From contig JBAZEP010000032.1 in NCBI GenBank assembly GCA_041653835.1, positions 1 to 19,778 on the forward strand: a stretch of 19,778 nucleotides of DNA, read 5' to 3'. Position 1 is the stretch's first letter. The number at the start of each line of letters is the position of its first letter. Below, one piece after another: positions 1-6,266 of this stretch. A program made the position numbers and the translations under genes. The notes beneath the pieces are model-generated. The model saw only the letters and a list, made by a program, of their open reading frames with translations. It made no database searches and was not told the DNA's origin. This DNA is from UBA10183 sp041653835. Lineage in GTDB: Bacteria > Omnitrophota > Gorgyraeia > Gorgyraeales > Gorgyraeaceae.

Positions 1-466
1 TGGAGTCAATGCCTTTCGCGAGCCCGGAGACCACTGTAATCCCGCGCGAAGCCAGTTCAAACCCAAACCTCTCAGCTGTCTGGAGCCCGTAAAAAGACGC
101 CAGGCGCGAGCCTACCACCGCGACAGCGGATTTATCCTCCGGCATTATCTTTCCCTTGATATATAAAACAACTGGCGGGTCATATATATTTTTCAGATTT
201 TCCGGATAGTCTTTATCTAAAAACGTAATAACTTTTACGTCATGCTTTTTTATAAGATCCAGTTCTTTCGTTAAATCTATTTCTTTAACAGCCTTAGGAA
301 TCCTGGCAGCTATTACAGGCCCAATATCTTTTATCTTCTTTAAGCTTTCTTCGCCTGCTTTAAAAATCTTTTCTATAGACCCGAAATGCTTAAATAAACT
401 GCTGGTTCTGACACTGCCCAGCCCATCTATCATATTGAGAATAAGTAATCTCTCTGTATCTGTCAT
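1..466 (-). CDS. dprA: DNA processing protein DprA (Smf), N-terminal part, cut by window edge
   Basis: DprA binds single-stranded DNA during natural transformation and loads RecA. Only the first 155 codons lie in the window. The visible protein starts MTDTERLLILNMIDGLGSVR, an N-terminal helix-hairpin-helix/SAM-like region (about residues 1-65). It then enters the Rossmann-like DprA core, with the family signatures AVVGSR (about 116-121) followed by SRLASFYG, and SGLAKGID (147-154). The ATG at 464-466 is the only start giving the complete N-terminal domain. No Shine-Dalgarno sequence is visible upstream, and the 481-767 repeat element begins 14 bases before the start codon. The gene follows aroK in the same direction with the element between them. 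Identification is secure from the motifs. Completeness cannot be judged because the C-terminal part is outside the window. Confidence 0.93.
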   Translation of the reverse strand, partial: MTDTERLLILNMIDGLGSVRTSSLFKHFGSIEKIFKAGEESLKKIKDIGPVIAARIPKAVKEIDLTKELDLIKKHDVKVITFLDKDYPENLKNIYDPPVVLYIKGKIMPEDKSAVAVVGSRLASFYGLQTAERFGFELASRGITVVSGLAKGIDS

Positions 467-480
467 AAAATTATATTTTG

Positions 481-767
481 CTTAGCTGGCAGAGGAGACG
501 AGAGGCCTCTTTGTCGCGAGCGGGCAAGGTGTTTCGTCAGCCAGGCAGGTTTTCGAAAAGACGCTTGGCCGCCCCGGCGGGTCGGCCTTCGCTCCGTTTT
601 TCTTCTCGCTCGTCCGCCGCCTATTCGGCGCCGGACACCATGCCCGCTCGAAGAAAAAAGGCTTTTCTCAAAACCTGCCTGGCTGGCGAAACGAGCGAGC
701 GAGAAAACGGAGCGAAATTTTCTCGCTGGAAAAATTTCGCGTCCTCGAGTCTCCTCTGCCAGCTAAG
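481..767. repeat. 287-bp composite palindromic element with perfect 19-bp terminal inverted repeats
   Basis: The ends are perfect inverted repeats: CTTAGCTGGCAGAGGAGAC at 481-499 and its complement at 749-767. Four more self-complementary pairs lie inside. They are 517-531 with 636-650 (14 of 15 pairs), 531-560 with 662-692 (near perfect around GCCAGGCAGGTTTT), 588-612 with 692-716 (13 consecutive pairs, then CTCGCTCG), and a hairpin of GCGAAATTTT at 712-721 with 731-740. The pairs are not all nested, since 517-531/636-650 crosses 531-560/662-692, so alternative folds are possible. The element looks richer in G+C than its flanks. It encodes no recognisable protein, so by structure it resembles a MITE or a REP/BIME-type composite. 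Its right arm contains the aroK stop codon. Only one copy is in the window, so mobility is inferred. Confidence 0.85.
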
Positions 768-1263
768 TTATGAGCTTCATTATCTTTACAGCCACTTCAT
801 CTACGCTTAGATTATCAGTATCTATGCTGAAATCCGCTTTACTATAATAAGACTCTCTCTTTTTTAACAATTCTTCTATCTTTTTTCCCGGATCAGGCAC
901 GTTCAGTAGCGGGCGGGTCTCGATGCCCTTTGTCCTTTTGAGGATAGTCTCCGGCGACGCCTTAAGGCAGATTATGGTGCCGCTATTTTTCAGGTTTTTG
1001 AAATTTTCCTCATCGATGATAGCGCCGCCCCCGGCTGATATAACCGTGTTCCTGCGTAAGCTCGCTCCTTTTACCGCTTCCTTCTCTATCTGCCTGAAAT
1101 ATGGCTCGCCTTTTTTCTCGAATATATCCTTTATAGCCATTTTTTCCTTTTTTTCTATTTCCTCGTCCAATTCGATAAAATCCATGCCAAGCTTTTTTGC
1201 CAGCAATTTACCGGTAACGCTCTTCCCTGTGCCCATAAAACCGACTAAGATTATATTATTCAT
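763..1263 (-). CDS. aroK: Shikimate kinase
   Basis: Phosphorylates shikimate at the 3-hydroxyl with ATP, in the cytoplasmic route to chorismate. From the ATG at 1263 the protein is 166 residues, a normal length. It carries the P-loop GFMGTGKS (8-15), the shikimate-binding Asp33 (ELDEEIE), Arg57 (YFRQIE), the GGG loop (78-80), lid Arg117 (TRPLL) and Arg136. All expected active-site residues are present. The frame stays open back to a TTG at 1299, adding 12 hydrophobic residues. I reject that start because the P-loop then lies unusually far in, and because that stretch contains the likely promoter. The stop codon TAG (763-765) lies inside the right arm of the 481-767 repeat, so the last residue and stop may be products of that insertion. 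The gene is divergent from the plus-strand gene at 1344. Confidence 0.95.
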   Translation of the reverse strand: MNNIILVGFMGTGKSVTGKLLAKKLGMDFIELDEEIEKKEKMAIKDIFEKKGEPYFRQIEKEAVKGASLRRNTVISAGGGAIIDEENFKNLKNSGTIICLKASPETILKRTKGIETRPLLNVPDPGKKIEELLKKRESYYSKADFSIDTDNLSVDEVAVKIMKLIT

Positions 1264-1270
1264 AAAATTT

Positions 1271-1299
1271 AATATAACAGATAGCAGGACAATAGTCAA
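1271..1299 (-). promoter_or_regulatory. Sigma-70-like promoter of aroK, apparently leaderless
   Basis: On the minus strand TTGACT (1299-1294) is followed after exactly 17 bases by TATATT (1276-1271). These match the -35 and -10 consensus at five of six positions each. The normal initiation point, 6-8 bases past the -10 box, falls at or next to the aroK ATG at 1263. There is no Shine-Dalgarno sequence before that ATG, which agrees with a leaderless transcript. This rests on sequence only. Confidence 0.65.
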
Positions 1300-1304
1300 A
1301 CCTC

Positions 1305-1333
1305 TTGTATTCAGCGGGGTTGTATGCTATACT
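1305..1333 (+). promoter_or_regulatory. Sigma-70-like promoter of the plus-strand gene
   Basis: TTGTAT (1305-1310), a 17-base spacer and TATACT (1328-1333) match the -35 box at four of six and the -10 box at five of six positions. Initiation would be expected near 1340, about 4 bases before the ATG at 1344. The leader would be too short for a ribosome-binding site, and none is seen. It lies back to back with the aroK promoter, with only 5 bases between the two -35 boxes, so the two transcripts could compete or be controlled together. Confidence 0.6.
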
Positions 1334-1343
1334 CTTTTTTCAA

Positions 1344-1934
1344 ATGAAACTCATTTCCAGGCTTATCATATTATTAACGCCATTTATCTTATTGAATGCC
1401 GCGTACTGCGTTGATATCAAAAATAACAGCTCATACCAGTTTGATCTCAGGGGCGATGACGGGGATATAATAACCGACAGGTTCTCCATATATAAAGAAA
1501 CCGAAAACCCCGGCCCGAAAATATCCGGTTTTATAGAAGGCCAGTGGAACCTGGATAATGATAATTGGGAAAAGGTCCTGGCAGGCGGGCAGATAGAAAC
1601 AAACCTGTTCAAATATTTCTATTTAGGACAGTCCATCCATTTTATATCCGGGGACGTGCTTGACTATCTGGGATTTGACGCTGAAAATTCATCCATTGAA
1701 ACGACTTTGAAGATAGGGGTCGGTTTTCCGCTGGCCTGGAAAACGCGGCTGGATTTCCGCAACGAATACTCATATAACCTTGAGAAATGCGAGGCAAGCC
1801 TGAACGAAATGATACTGGATATCAGTTACCCTCTAAACGAAAATACCTCGATCGCCGCTGGCGGGAAACACACCGACAGGATAAACGGTTTCGACACAGA
1901 CTACCTGACCCTGTCGATAGCCTTAGATTTTTAA
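1344..1934 (+). CDS. Small secreted protein, putative outer-membrane beta-barrel
   Basis: I recognise no named family. From the ATG at 1344 the product is 196 residues. It begins with a signal peptide (MKLISRLIILLTPFILLNAAYC, about residues 1-22) with no proper lipobox. The rest has alternating hydrophobic and polar stretches, such as YFYLGQSIHFIS and TTLKIGVGF, and ends LTLSIALDF. A C-terminal Phe after alternating residues is typical of outer-membrane barrels recognised by the BAM complex, so this is probably a small barrel of perhaps 8 strands. An upstream in-frame TTG at 1305 is rejected because it would put 13 residues before the signal peptide and lies in the -35 box. The gene is the only one on this strand, has its own promoter, and its last 12 bases overlap the end of aroC. 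The product could instead be a periplasmic beta-rich protein. Confidence 0.75.
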   Translation: MKLISRLIILLTPFILLNAAYCVDIKNNSSYQFDLRGDDGDIITDRFSIYKETENPGPKISGFIEGQWNLDNDNWEKVLAGGQIETNLFKYFYLGQSIHFISGDVLDYLGFDAENSSIETTLKIGVGFPLAWKTRLDFRNEYSYNLEKCEASLNEMILDISYPLNENTSIAAGGKHTDRINGFDTDYLTLSIALDF

Positions 1935-2966
1935 ACTTTCTATATAACCTTTGTAATTCCTTCTTGTCTCCGAAAGGCTGTCGCCTCCGAATTTTTCCAG
2001 GAACTCACCCGCGATAACAAGAGCAGATACCGATTCCCCCACTACGCCCGCGGCAGGTACAGCGCACACATCAGACCTCTCGGTAGATGCCCTGACCTGT
2101 TTCTTCGTGTCTATGTCCACGGTATTCAAGCCTTCCATCAGCGTGCTTATTGGTTTCATGTAGCCGCGCGCTATTATATCCTCGCCGTTAGACATGCCGC
2201 CCTCGATCCCCCCGGCGTTGTTTGTCTTCCTGTAAAAACATTTTTTTCCTGAATAAAAAATTTCGTCGTGCGTCTTTGAGCCGGGCTTACCGCTCGATTC
2301 GATGCCATTGCCTATCTCAACCGCTTTCACCGCGGGTATAGACATGACCGCCGCCGCTAAGCTCGCGTCCAGGCGCCTGTCCCAATGCGCGCAGCTGCCC
2401 AGGCCGGGAGGAACGCCTTTTACCGTAATTTCGAATACCCCGCCCACAGTGTCCTTTGATTTCATGGCGCTGTCTATTTTTTCCTTCATAGATCTTTCAG
2501 TCTCAGCACCGCCTATCATCAGGACACGGCTCGCAAAAGTTATGCCGAATTCCTTTAATAAAACCTTACATATGGCCCCGACACCCACCCTGGCGGCTGT
2601 TTCCCTGGCTGAAGCCCTCTCGAGGACGCACCTGGCATCCTTAAACCCGTATTTGAGAATACCTGCCAGGTCAGCGTGGCCGGGCCGCGGATTCTTTACA
2701 GCGGGCAGGGTATCGATACTGAAATCTTTATTCCCGATAAGAATAGCTATAGGGCTTCCTATTGTAGCGCCTTTCATGGTGCCTGAAAGTATCCTCGCGG
2801 TATCACGCTCTATCCGCATCCTCTGGCCCCTGCCATAGCCTTCCTGCCTTCTTCCGAGGTCTTTATTTATATCCGCCGCGGTTATTTTCAGTCCCGCGGG
2901 CATGCCTTCCAATATGCCTATAAGGGCCTCTCCATGAGATTCACCGGCAGTTAAAAATCTTAACAT
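1923..2966 (-). CDS. aroC: Chorismate synthase
   Basis: Converts 5-enolpyruvylshikimate-3-phosphate to chorismate using reduced FMN. The 347-residue product is within the normal range (about 350-390). It begins MLRFLTAGESHGEALIGILEGMPAG, a chorismate synthase signature, and contains RRQEGYGRGQRMRIE, PRPGHADLAGILKYG, the ERASARETAARV segment and a C-terminal RASTERSDVCAVPAAGVVGES. A strong Shine-Dalgarno sequence, GGAGG (2977-2973), lies 6 bases before the ATG and just after the pilD stop codon, so the start is certain. The stop codon lies inside the end of the convergent plus-strand gene. It is last in the unit that includes aroE. Reading through would produce antisense RNA to the plus-strand gene. 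Confidence 0.97.
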   Translation of the reverse strand: MLRFLTAGESHGEALIGILEGMPAGLKITAADINKDLGRRQEGYGRGQRMRIERDTARILSGTMKGATIGSPIAILIGNKDFSIDTLPAVKNPRPGHADLAGILKYGFKDARCVLERASARETAARVGVGAICKVLLKEFGITFASRVLMIGGAETERSMKEKIDSAMKSKDTVGGVFEITVKGVPPGLGSCAHWDRRLDASLAAAVMSIPAVKAVEIGNGIESSGKPGSKTHDEIFYSGKKCFYRKTNNAGGIEGGMSNGEDIIARGYMKPISTLMEGLNTVDIDTKKQVRASTERSDVCAVPAAGVVGESVSALVIAGEFLEKFGGDSLSETRRNYKGYIESLKI

Positions 2967-2979
2967 TTTATGCCTCCTA

Positions 2980-3747
2980 TCATAATAAAAATAATCCCAG
3001 TATTTTATGCCCCCATATCATGGCTACAAAACCAGCTAATGAGATATACGGGCCGTATGGTATTATGTCCTCTTTTTTTATATACTTCGCGTAAACCCCT
3101 ATGGGCGCCCCGAAAAAAGGCGCCAAAAAGAAAATAAGCGCGGCCATTTTCCAGCCTAAAAAAGCCCCCAGCATCGCCATGAGTTTCACGTCCCCTCCGC
3201 CCATGCTTTCCTTCTTAAATGCCAGCTGGCCTAAAACGCCTGTCAGATAGATCAGCCCTCCGCCCGCCAAAGCGCCTATCACAGAATTCAAGAGCGCTTT
3301 TTGCCAGCTGAACGCGCTCTGGAGCCCCGGGAAAATTACGCTGAGGATAATACCGGCAAATACACCGGTAATGCTTATACTGTCGGGTATAAGCTGGAAT
3401 TCCAGGTCGATAAAAGTGATCACTATAAGGCAGGCTGTCAGCAAACTGTAAACCCAGAATATATAATTGAACCCGAAATTTATATACAGCGCGAGAAAAG
3501 ACAGCGCGCTTATAAGTTCTACCGTGAAATAACGGAAAGGTATCTTTTCATGGCATACCCTGCATTTGCCCCTGAGCAGAAGATAACTCAGTAAAGGTAT
3601 ATTATCATACCAGGGTATGGGCCTTTTGCATAATGTGCATCTTGAGCCCGGGCATACAATAGATTCACCGCGCGGCATCCTGTATATGCAAACGTTAAGG
3701 AAACTCCCTATTATCAATCCAAATATAAAAACCAGCGTAAATATCAT
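2980..3747 (-). CDS. pilD: Type IV prepilin peptidase / N-methyltransferase
   Basis: An inner-membrane aspartic protease that cleaves prepilin-like leader peptides, and usually methylates the new N-terminus, for type IV pili or type II secretion. The 255-residue protein has the N-terminal methyltransferase-type region with LIIGSFLNVCIYRMPRGESI. Two CxxC pairs (Cys37/Cys40 and Cys62/Cys65) form the expected zinc site. Six to seven hydrophobic helices follow. The catalytic aspartates lie in FIDLEFQLIPD (Asp114 and Asp122) and in GGGDVKLMAMLG (Asp186). The full length and zinc site suggest a bifunctional enzyme. It sits between aroE and aroC, 13 bases from aroC, so it is an unrelated passenger in an amino-acid operon. 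No pilin genes are in the window. Symbol pilD is by family; the pilin substrate is unknown. Confidence 0.93.
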   Translation of the reverse strand: MIFTLVFIFGLIIGSFLNVCIYRMPRGESIVCPGSRCTLCKRPIPWYDNIPLLSYLLLRGKCRVCHEKIPFRYFTVELISALSFLALYINFGFNYIFWVYSLLTACLIVITFIDLEFQLIPDSISITGVFAGIILSVIFPGLQSAFSWQKALLNSVIGALAGGGLIYLTGVLGQLAFKKESMGGGDVKLMAMLGAFLGWKMAALIFFLAPFFGAPIGVYAKYIKKEDIIPYGPYISLAGFVAMIWGHKILGLFLL

Positions 3748-3758
3748 ATATTCCCGCT

Positions 3759-3797
3759 CTAATGTTACACCATGACAGTGTCAGAATGTAACATTAG
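3759..3797. repeat. 39-bp palindrome overlapping the aroE stop codon
   Basis: The outer arms CTAATGTTACA (3759-3769) and TGTAACATTAG (3787-3797) are perfect 11-base inverted repeats. A second dyad, TGACA G TGTCA (3773-3783), sits exactly in the middle, and only the 3-base joints fail to pair. It fills most of the gap between aroE and pilD and includes the aroE TAA (3794-3796). There is no T-run on either side, so it is not a classical intrinsic terminator. It could be a dispersed repeat, an operator or an RNA stability hairpin between the two genes. Confidence 0.8.
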
Positions 3798-4633
3798 GGA
3801 TTTTGGAGGGCGGATTTCAAGGCGGCCCTCATTATTTCTACAGGCGCTTTACCGCCTGTCCAGAATTCAAAACTCTTCGCGCCCTGATGCAAAAGCATGC
3901 CCAGCCCGCCTGATGCCCTGAGACCGGCGTTCCCGGCAGCTTCCACGAGCTTTGTTCTTTCAGGGTTGTACACCAGGTCATAAACCGACATGCCTTTTTT
4001 AAAAGCGCTTTTATCAAACAAAAGAGGATCGTCTTTTTTAAGTCCTATCGGGGTAGCGTTGACCAGAAGATCCGCTCCTCCCAGGTCTTTTTCCATGTAA
4101 ATCTTTTTAGACCCAGCTATAGTTATTTCACATGCCGGATAGAATTTTTTCACATTCTCCGAGAGTAGCTTTACTTTATCTAAAAACAGATCTGTCAGGA
4201 TTATTTTTTTCGCGCCGGATGAAGCAAGGGCAAAACTTACCGCCCTGCTCGCGCCTCCGGAGCCAAGCACAAATACAGTTTTGCCTTTTATGTCAAAATC
4301 TATATCTTCTTTAAGCGCGGCGATAAACCCGTAGCTATCCGTATTGTATCCTGTAAGCTTTTCTTCTTTGATAACAACCGTATTGACAGCCCCTATGGAA
4401 CGCGCCAGGGGATCGATAGAATCAAGGAAGGCTATGGATTTTTCCTTATGCGGCACAGTTATATTAAAACCCGCCACATCTTTCCTGTTAAGGATAAAAT
4501 CCTCAAGTTCTTCGGGCTTTACCTCGAATTGGCGGTATTCCGCGTTAATGCCGAGCGCTTTAAAGGCGGCGTTATGCATCGCGGGCGATAAACTATGTTT
4601 TACAGGCCAGCCAATAACACCGTATGTATCCAT
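3794..4633 (-). CDS. aroE: Shikimate dehydrogenase (NADP+)
   Basis: Reduces 3-dehydroshikimate to shikimate with NADPH. The protein is 279 residues, the normal size. It shows the substrate residues Ser14 and Ser16 (HSLSPAMHN), NITVPHK with catalytic Lys63, GAVNT around Asn84 and YNTD with catalytic Asp99. The nucleotide-binding loop GSGGASR lies at 124-130, followed by NATPIG, DLVYNP and GLGMLLHQGAKSFEFWTG near the end. The ATG at 4633 lies 3 bases after the leuA stop, so translation is probably coupled to leuA. No separate ribosome-binding site stands out. The stop codon is inside the 3759-3797 palindrome. It is the only aromatic-pathway gene directly joined to the branched-chain genes. Confidence 0.97.
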   Translation of the reverse strand: MDTYGVIGWPVKHSLSPAMHNAAFKALGINAEYRQFEVKPEELEDFILNRKDVAGFNITVPHKEKSIAFLDSIDPLARSIGAVNTVVIKEEKLTGYNTDSYGFIAALKEDIDFDIKGKTVFVLGSGGASRAVSFALASSGAKKIILTDLFLDKVKLLSENVKKFYPACEITIAGSKKIYMEKDLGGADLLVNATPIGLKKDDPLLFDKSAFKKGMSVYDLVYNPERTKLVEAAGNAGLRASGGLGMLLHQGAKSFEFWTGGKAPVEIMRAALKSALQNP

Positions 4634-4636
4634 CAG

Positions 4637-6181
4637 TTATAGTTTTAATTTTGCGGGGCCGGGTTTTGCTTTGCGCGAACGGCTGAAAACCAGCTTATTG
4701 ACAGCGTTCACGTATGCCTTAGCGCTGGCCTCGATGATATCGGTGGACGTGCCCCTGCCCGAGACCTCATCTTTATTCGACCGGATCCTGACCGTAACTT
4801 CGCCCAGGGCATCTTTACCGCCGGTAATAGACTTGAGGGAATAATCCAGTAATTTGCATTTCAATCCTGTTATGGAGTCGATGGCTTTATAACACGCGTC
4901 CACAGGCCCGTCGCCGGAAGAAGACCGCTCCAGCAGTTTAACGCCTTTTTTCAGGCCTATAACGGCTTTCGGAGTGATCTTGTTCCCGCTGACTATATTT
5001 AAATTTTCGAGGCGGAAGGTTTCGGGTATAGAGACGATGCCGTCCTCGACTATGGACAAGAGGTCTTCGTCGAATACCTCTTTTTTCTTGTCCGCGAGCG
5101 TTTTGAACCTTTCAAACGCTTTCAACAGTTCTTTCTCGTCCAATTCAAAACCCAGTTTATGCAGTCTCTCGTTGAAGGCATGCCTGCCTGAATGTTTTCC
5201 CAGGACAAGCCTTGTGCCGCCGAAACCCACGTCCTGCGGCCTCATTATCTCGTAAGTGGAACGTTTCTTCAGGACGCCGTCCTGGTGTATGCCTGATTCA
5301 TGGCTAAACGCGTTCCTGCCCACTATAGCTTTGTTCGGCTGGACAACGATGCCGGTAAGCTTGGAGACAAGGCGGCTTGTTTTATAGATCTCGCGTTTAT
5401 TTATATTAGTACAGGCGTCGTAGATATCCTTGCGCACATCCAACGCCATCACGATTTCCTCAAGGGAAGAATTGCCCGCTCTTTCGCCTATGCCGTTCAC
5501 GGTGCACTCCACCTGCTCCGCGCCGTTCTGGACAGCGGAAAGCACATTGCTAACAGCCAGGCCCAGGTCATTATGACAATGGACGCTTATTACAGCCTTA
5601 TTGATATTAGGGACTTTTGTCTTGATAGTGTTTATCAGGCTGCCGTATTCTAAAGGCGTGGAATATCCCACCGTATCCGGGATATTTACCGTGCCCGCGC
5701 CGCTATCTATAACAGCCTCTACTACCCTGCACAGGAAATCCCTCTCTGAACGCGAGGCGTCTTCCGGAGAAAATTCTACGTCTCCGCAGAATTTCCTCGC
5801 GTATTTCACCGCCCAGACAGCCTGTTTCAGTATCTCGGATTCAGCTTTTTTCAATTTATATTGCATGTGTATCTTTGAGGTAGCCAGAAACACGTGTATC
5901 CTGCCGTGCCTCGCGGACTTGATCGCTTTGGCGCACGCCTCTATATCAGGCTTCAACGCCCTTGCCAGGCCGCAGATAGCTGGGCCTTTGACAAGCGAGG
6001 CTATCTTACGCACGGCGCTGAAGTCGCCTTTGGACGCGATCGGGAAACCCGCTTCGATGACGTCAACGCCCAGCCTCGCGAGCTGGCGCGCCACCTCTAT
6101 CTTGGCGTTCATGTCCAGGCTCGCGCCCGGAGACTGTTCCCCATCCCTCAAAGTTGTGTCAAAAATAATGATTCTTTTCAT
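4637..6181 (-). CDS. leuA: 2-isopropylmalate synthase
   Basis: Condenses acetyl-CoA with 2-ketoisovalerate, the committed step of leucine synthesis. The 514-residue protein has the DRE-TIM barrel start DTTLRDGEQSPGASL (8-22), metal ligands Asp8 and HCH (His201, His203), and GIGERAGNSSLEE (230-242) with metal ligand Asn237. A linker with HESGIHQDGVLK follows, then a C-terminal LeuA dimerisation/regulatory domain from about residue 395. The full regulatory domain suggests feedback inhibition by leucine. Homocitrate or citramalate synthase are alternatives within the superfamily, but placement directly after ilvDBNC favours LeuA. An AGG about 6 bases before the ATG is the only ribosome-binding candidate. 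The 6192-6259 palindrome ends 10 bases upstream of the start codon. leuB, leuC and leuD are not in the window. Confidence 0.95.
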   Translation of the reverse strand: MKRIIIFDTTLRDGEQSPGASLDMNAKIEVARQLARLGVDVIEAGFPIASKGDFSAVRKIASLVKGPAICGLARALKPDIEACAKAIKSARHGRIHVFLATSKIHMQYKLKKAESEILKQAVWAVKYARKFCGDVEFSPEDASRSERDFLCRVVEAVIDSGAGTVNIPDTVGYSTPLEYGSLINTIKTKVPNINKAVISVHCHNDLGLAVSNVLSAVQNGAEQVECTVNGIGERAGNSSLEEIVMALDVRKDIYDACTNINKREIYKTSRLVSKLTGIVVQPNKAIVGRNAFSHESGIHQDGVLKKRSTYEIMRPQDVGFGGTRLVLGKHSGRHAFNERLHKLGFELDEKELLKAFERFKTLADKKKEVFDEDLLSIVEDGIVSIPETFRLENLNIVSGNKITPKAVIGLKKGVKLLERSSSGDGPVDACYKAIDSITGLKCKLLDYSLKSITGGKDALGEVTVRIRSNKDEVSGRGTSTDIIEASAKAYVNAVNKLVFSRSRKAKPGPAKLKL

Positions 6182-6191
6182 ATTGCCTAGG

Positions 6192-6259
6192 TTCTCGACT
6201 CTCCGCCTGTGGCGGATCGCTCGAACAATATTCTTCGAGCGAGCGAAGCGAGTCGAGAA
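6192..6259. repeat. 68-bp nested palindromic repeat, copy 1 (between ilvC and leuA)
   Basis: The outer arms are TTCTCGACTC (6192-6201) and GAGTCGAGAA (6250-6259). The inner arms TCGCTCGAA (6217-6225) and TTCGAGCGA (6234-6242) flank the loop CAATATTC. A small extra hairpin, TCCGCC-TGT-GGCGGA (6202-6216), sits on the left side. The outer and inner arms are identical to those of the copy at 16485-16552, which shows this is one repeat family. It begins 7 bases after the ilvC stop and ends 10 bases before the leuA ATG, leaving almost nothing else in the gap. No T-run follows, so intrinsic termination is unlikely. A hairpin here could weaken or stabilise leuA expression relative to ilvC. Confidence 0.9.
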
Positions 6260-6266
6260 GTCTATT

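Noticed and set aside
478..810. A 110-codon plus-strand open frame across the large inverted repeat
   Set aside because: It is made almost entirely of the palindromic element, is rich in Arg and Ser as expected for translated G+C-rich repeat, has no ribosome-binding site, and runs into the end of aroK on the other strand.
1264..1299. N-terminal extension of aroK from a TTG at 1299
   Set aside because: The extra 12 residues have no counterpart in shikimate kinases, and the stretch contains a promoter with consensus spacing. The ATG at 1263 gives the standard P-loop position.
3759..3797. Intrinsic terminator between aroE and pilD
   Set aside because: The hairpin is strong but neither strand has a run of T after it.
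6192..6259. Leucine attenuator or leader peptide before leuA
   Set aside because: The gap is only 85 bases, has no leader reading frame with Leu codons and no T-run, and the same sequence occurs inside mtnA, so it is a dispersed repeat.
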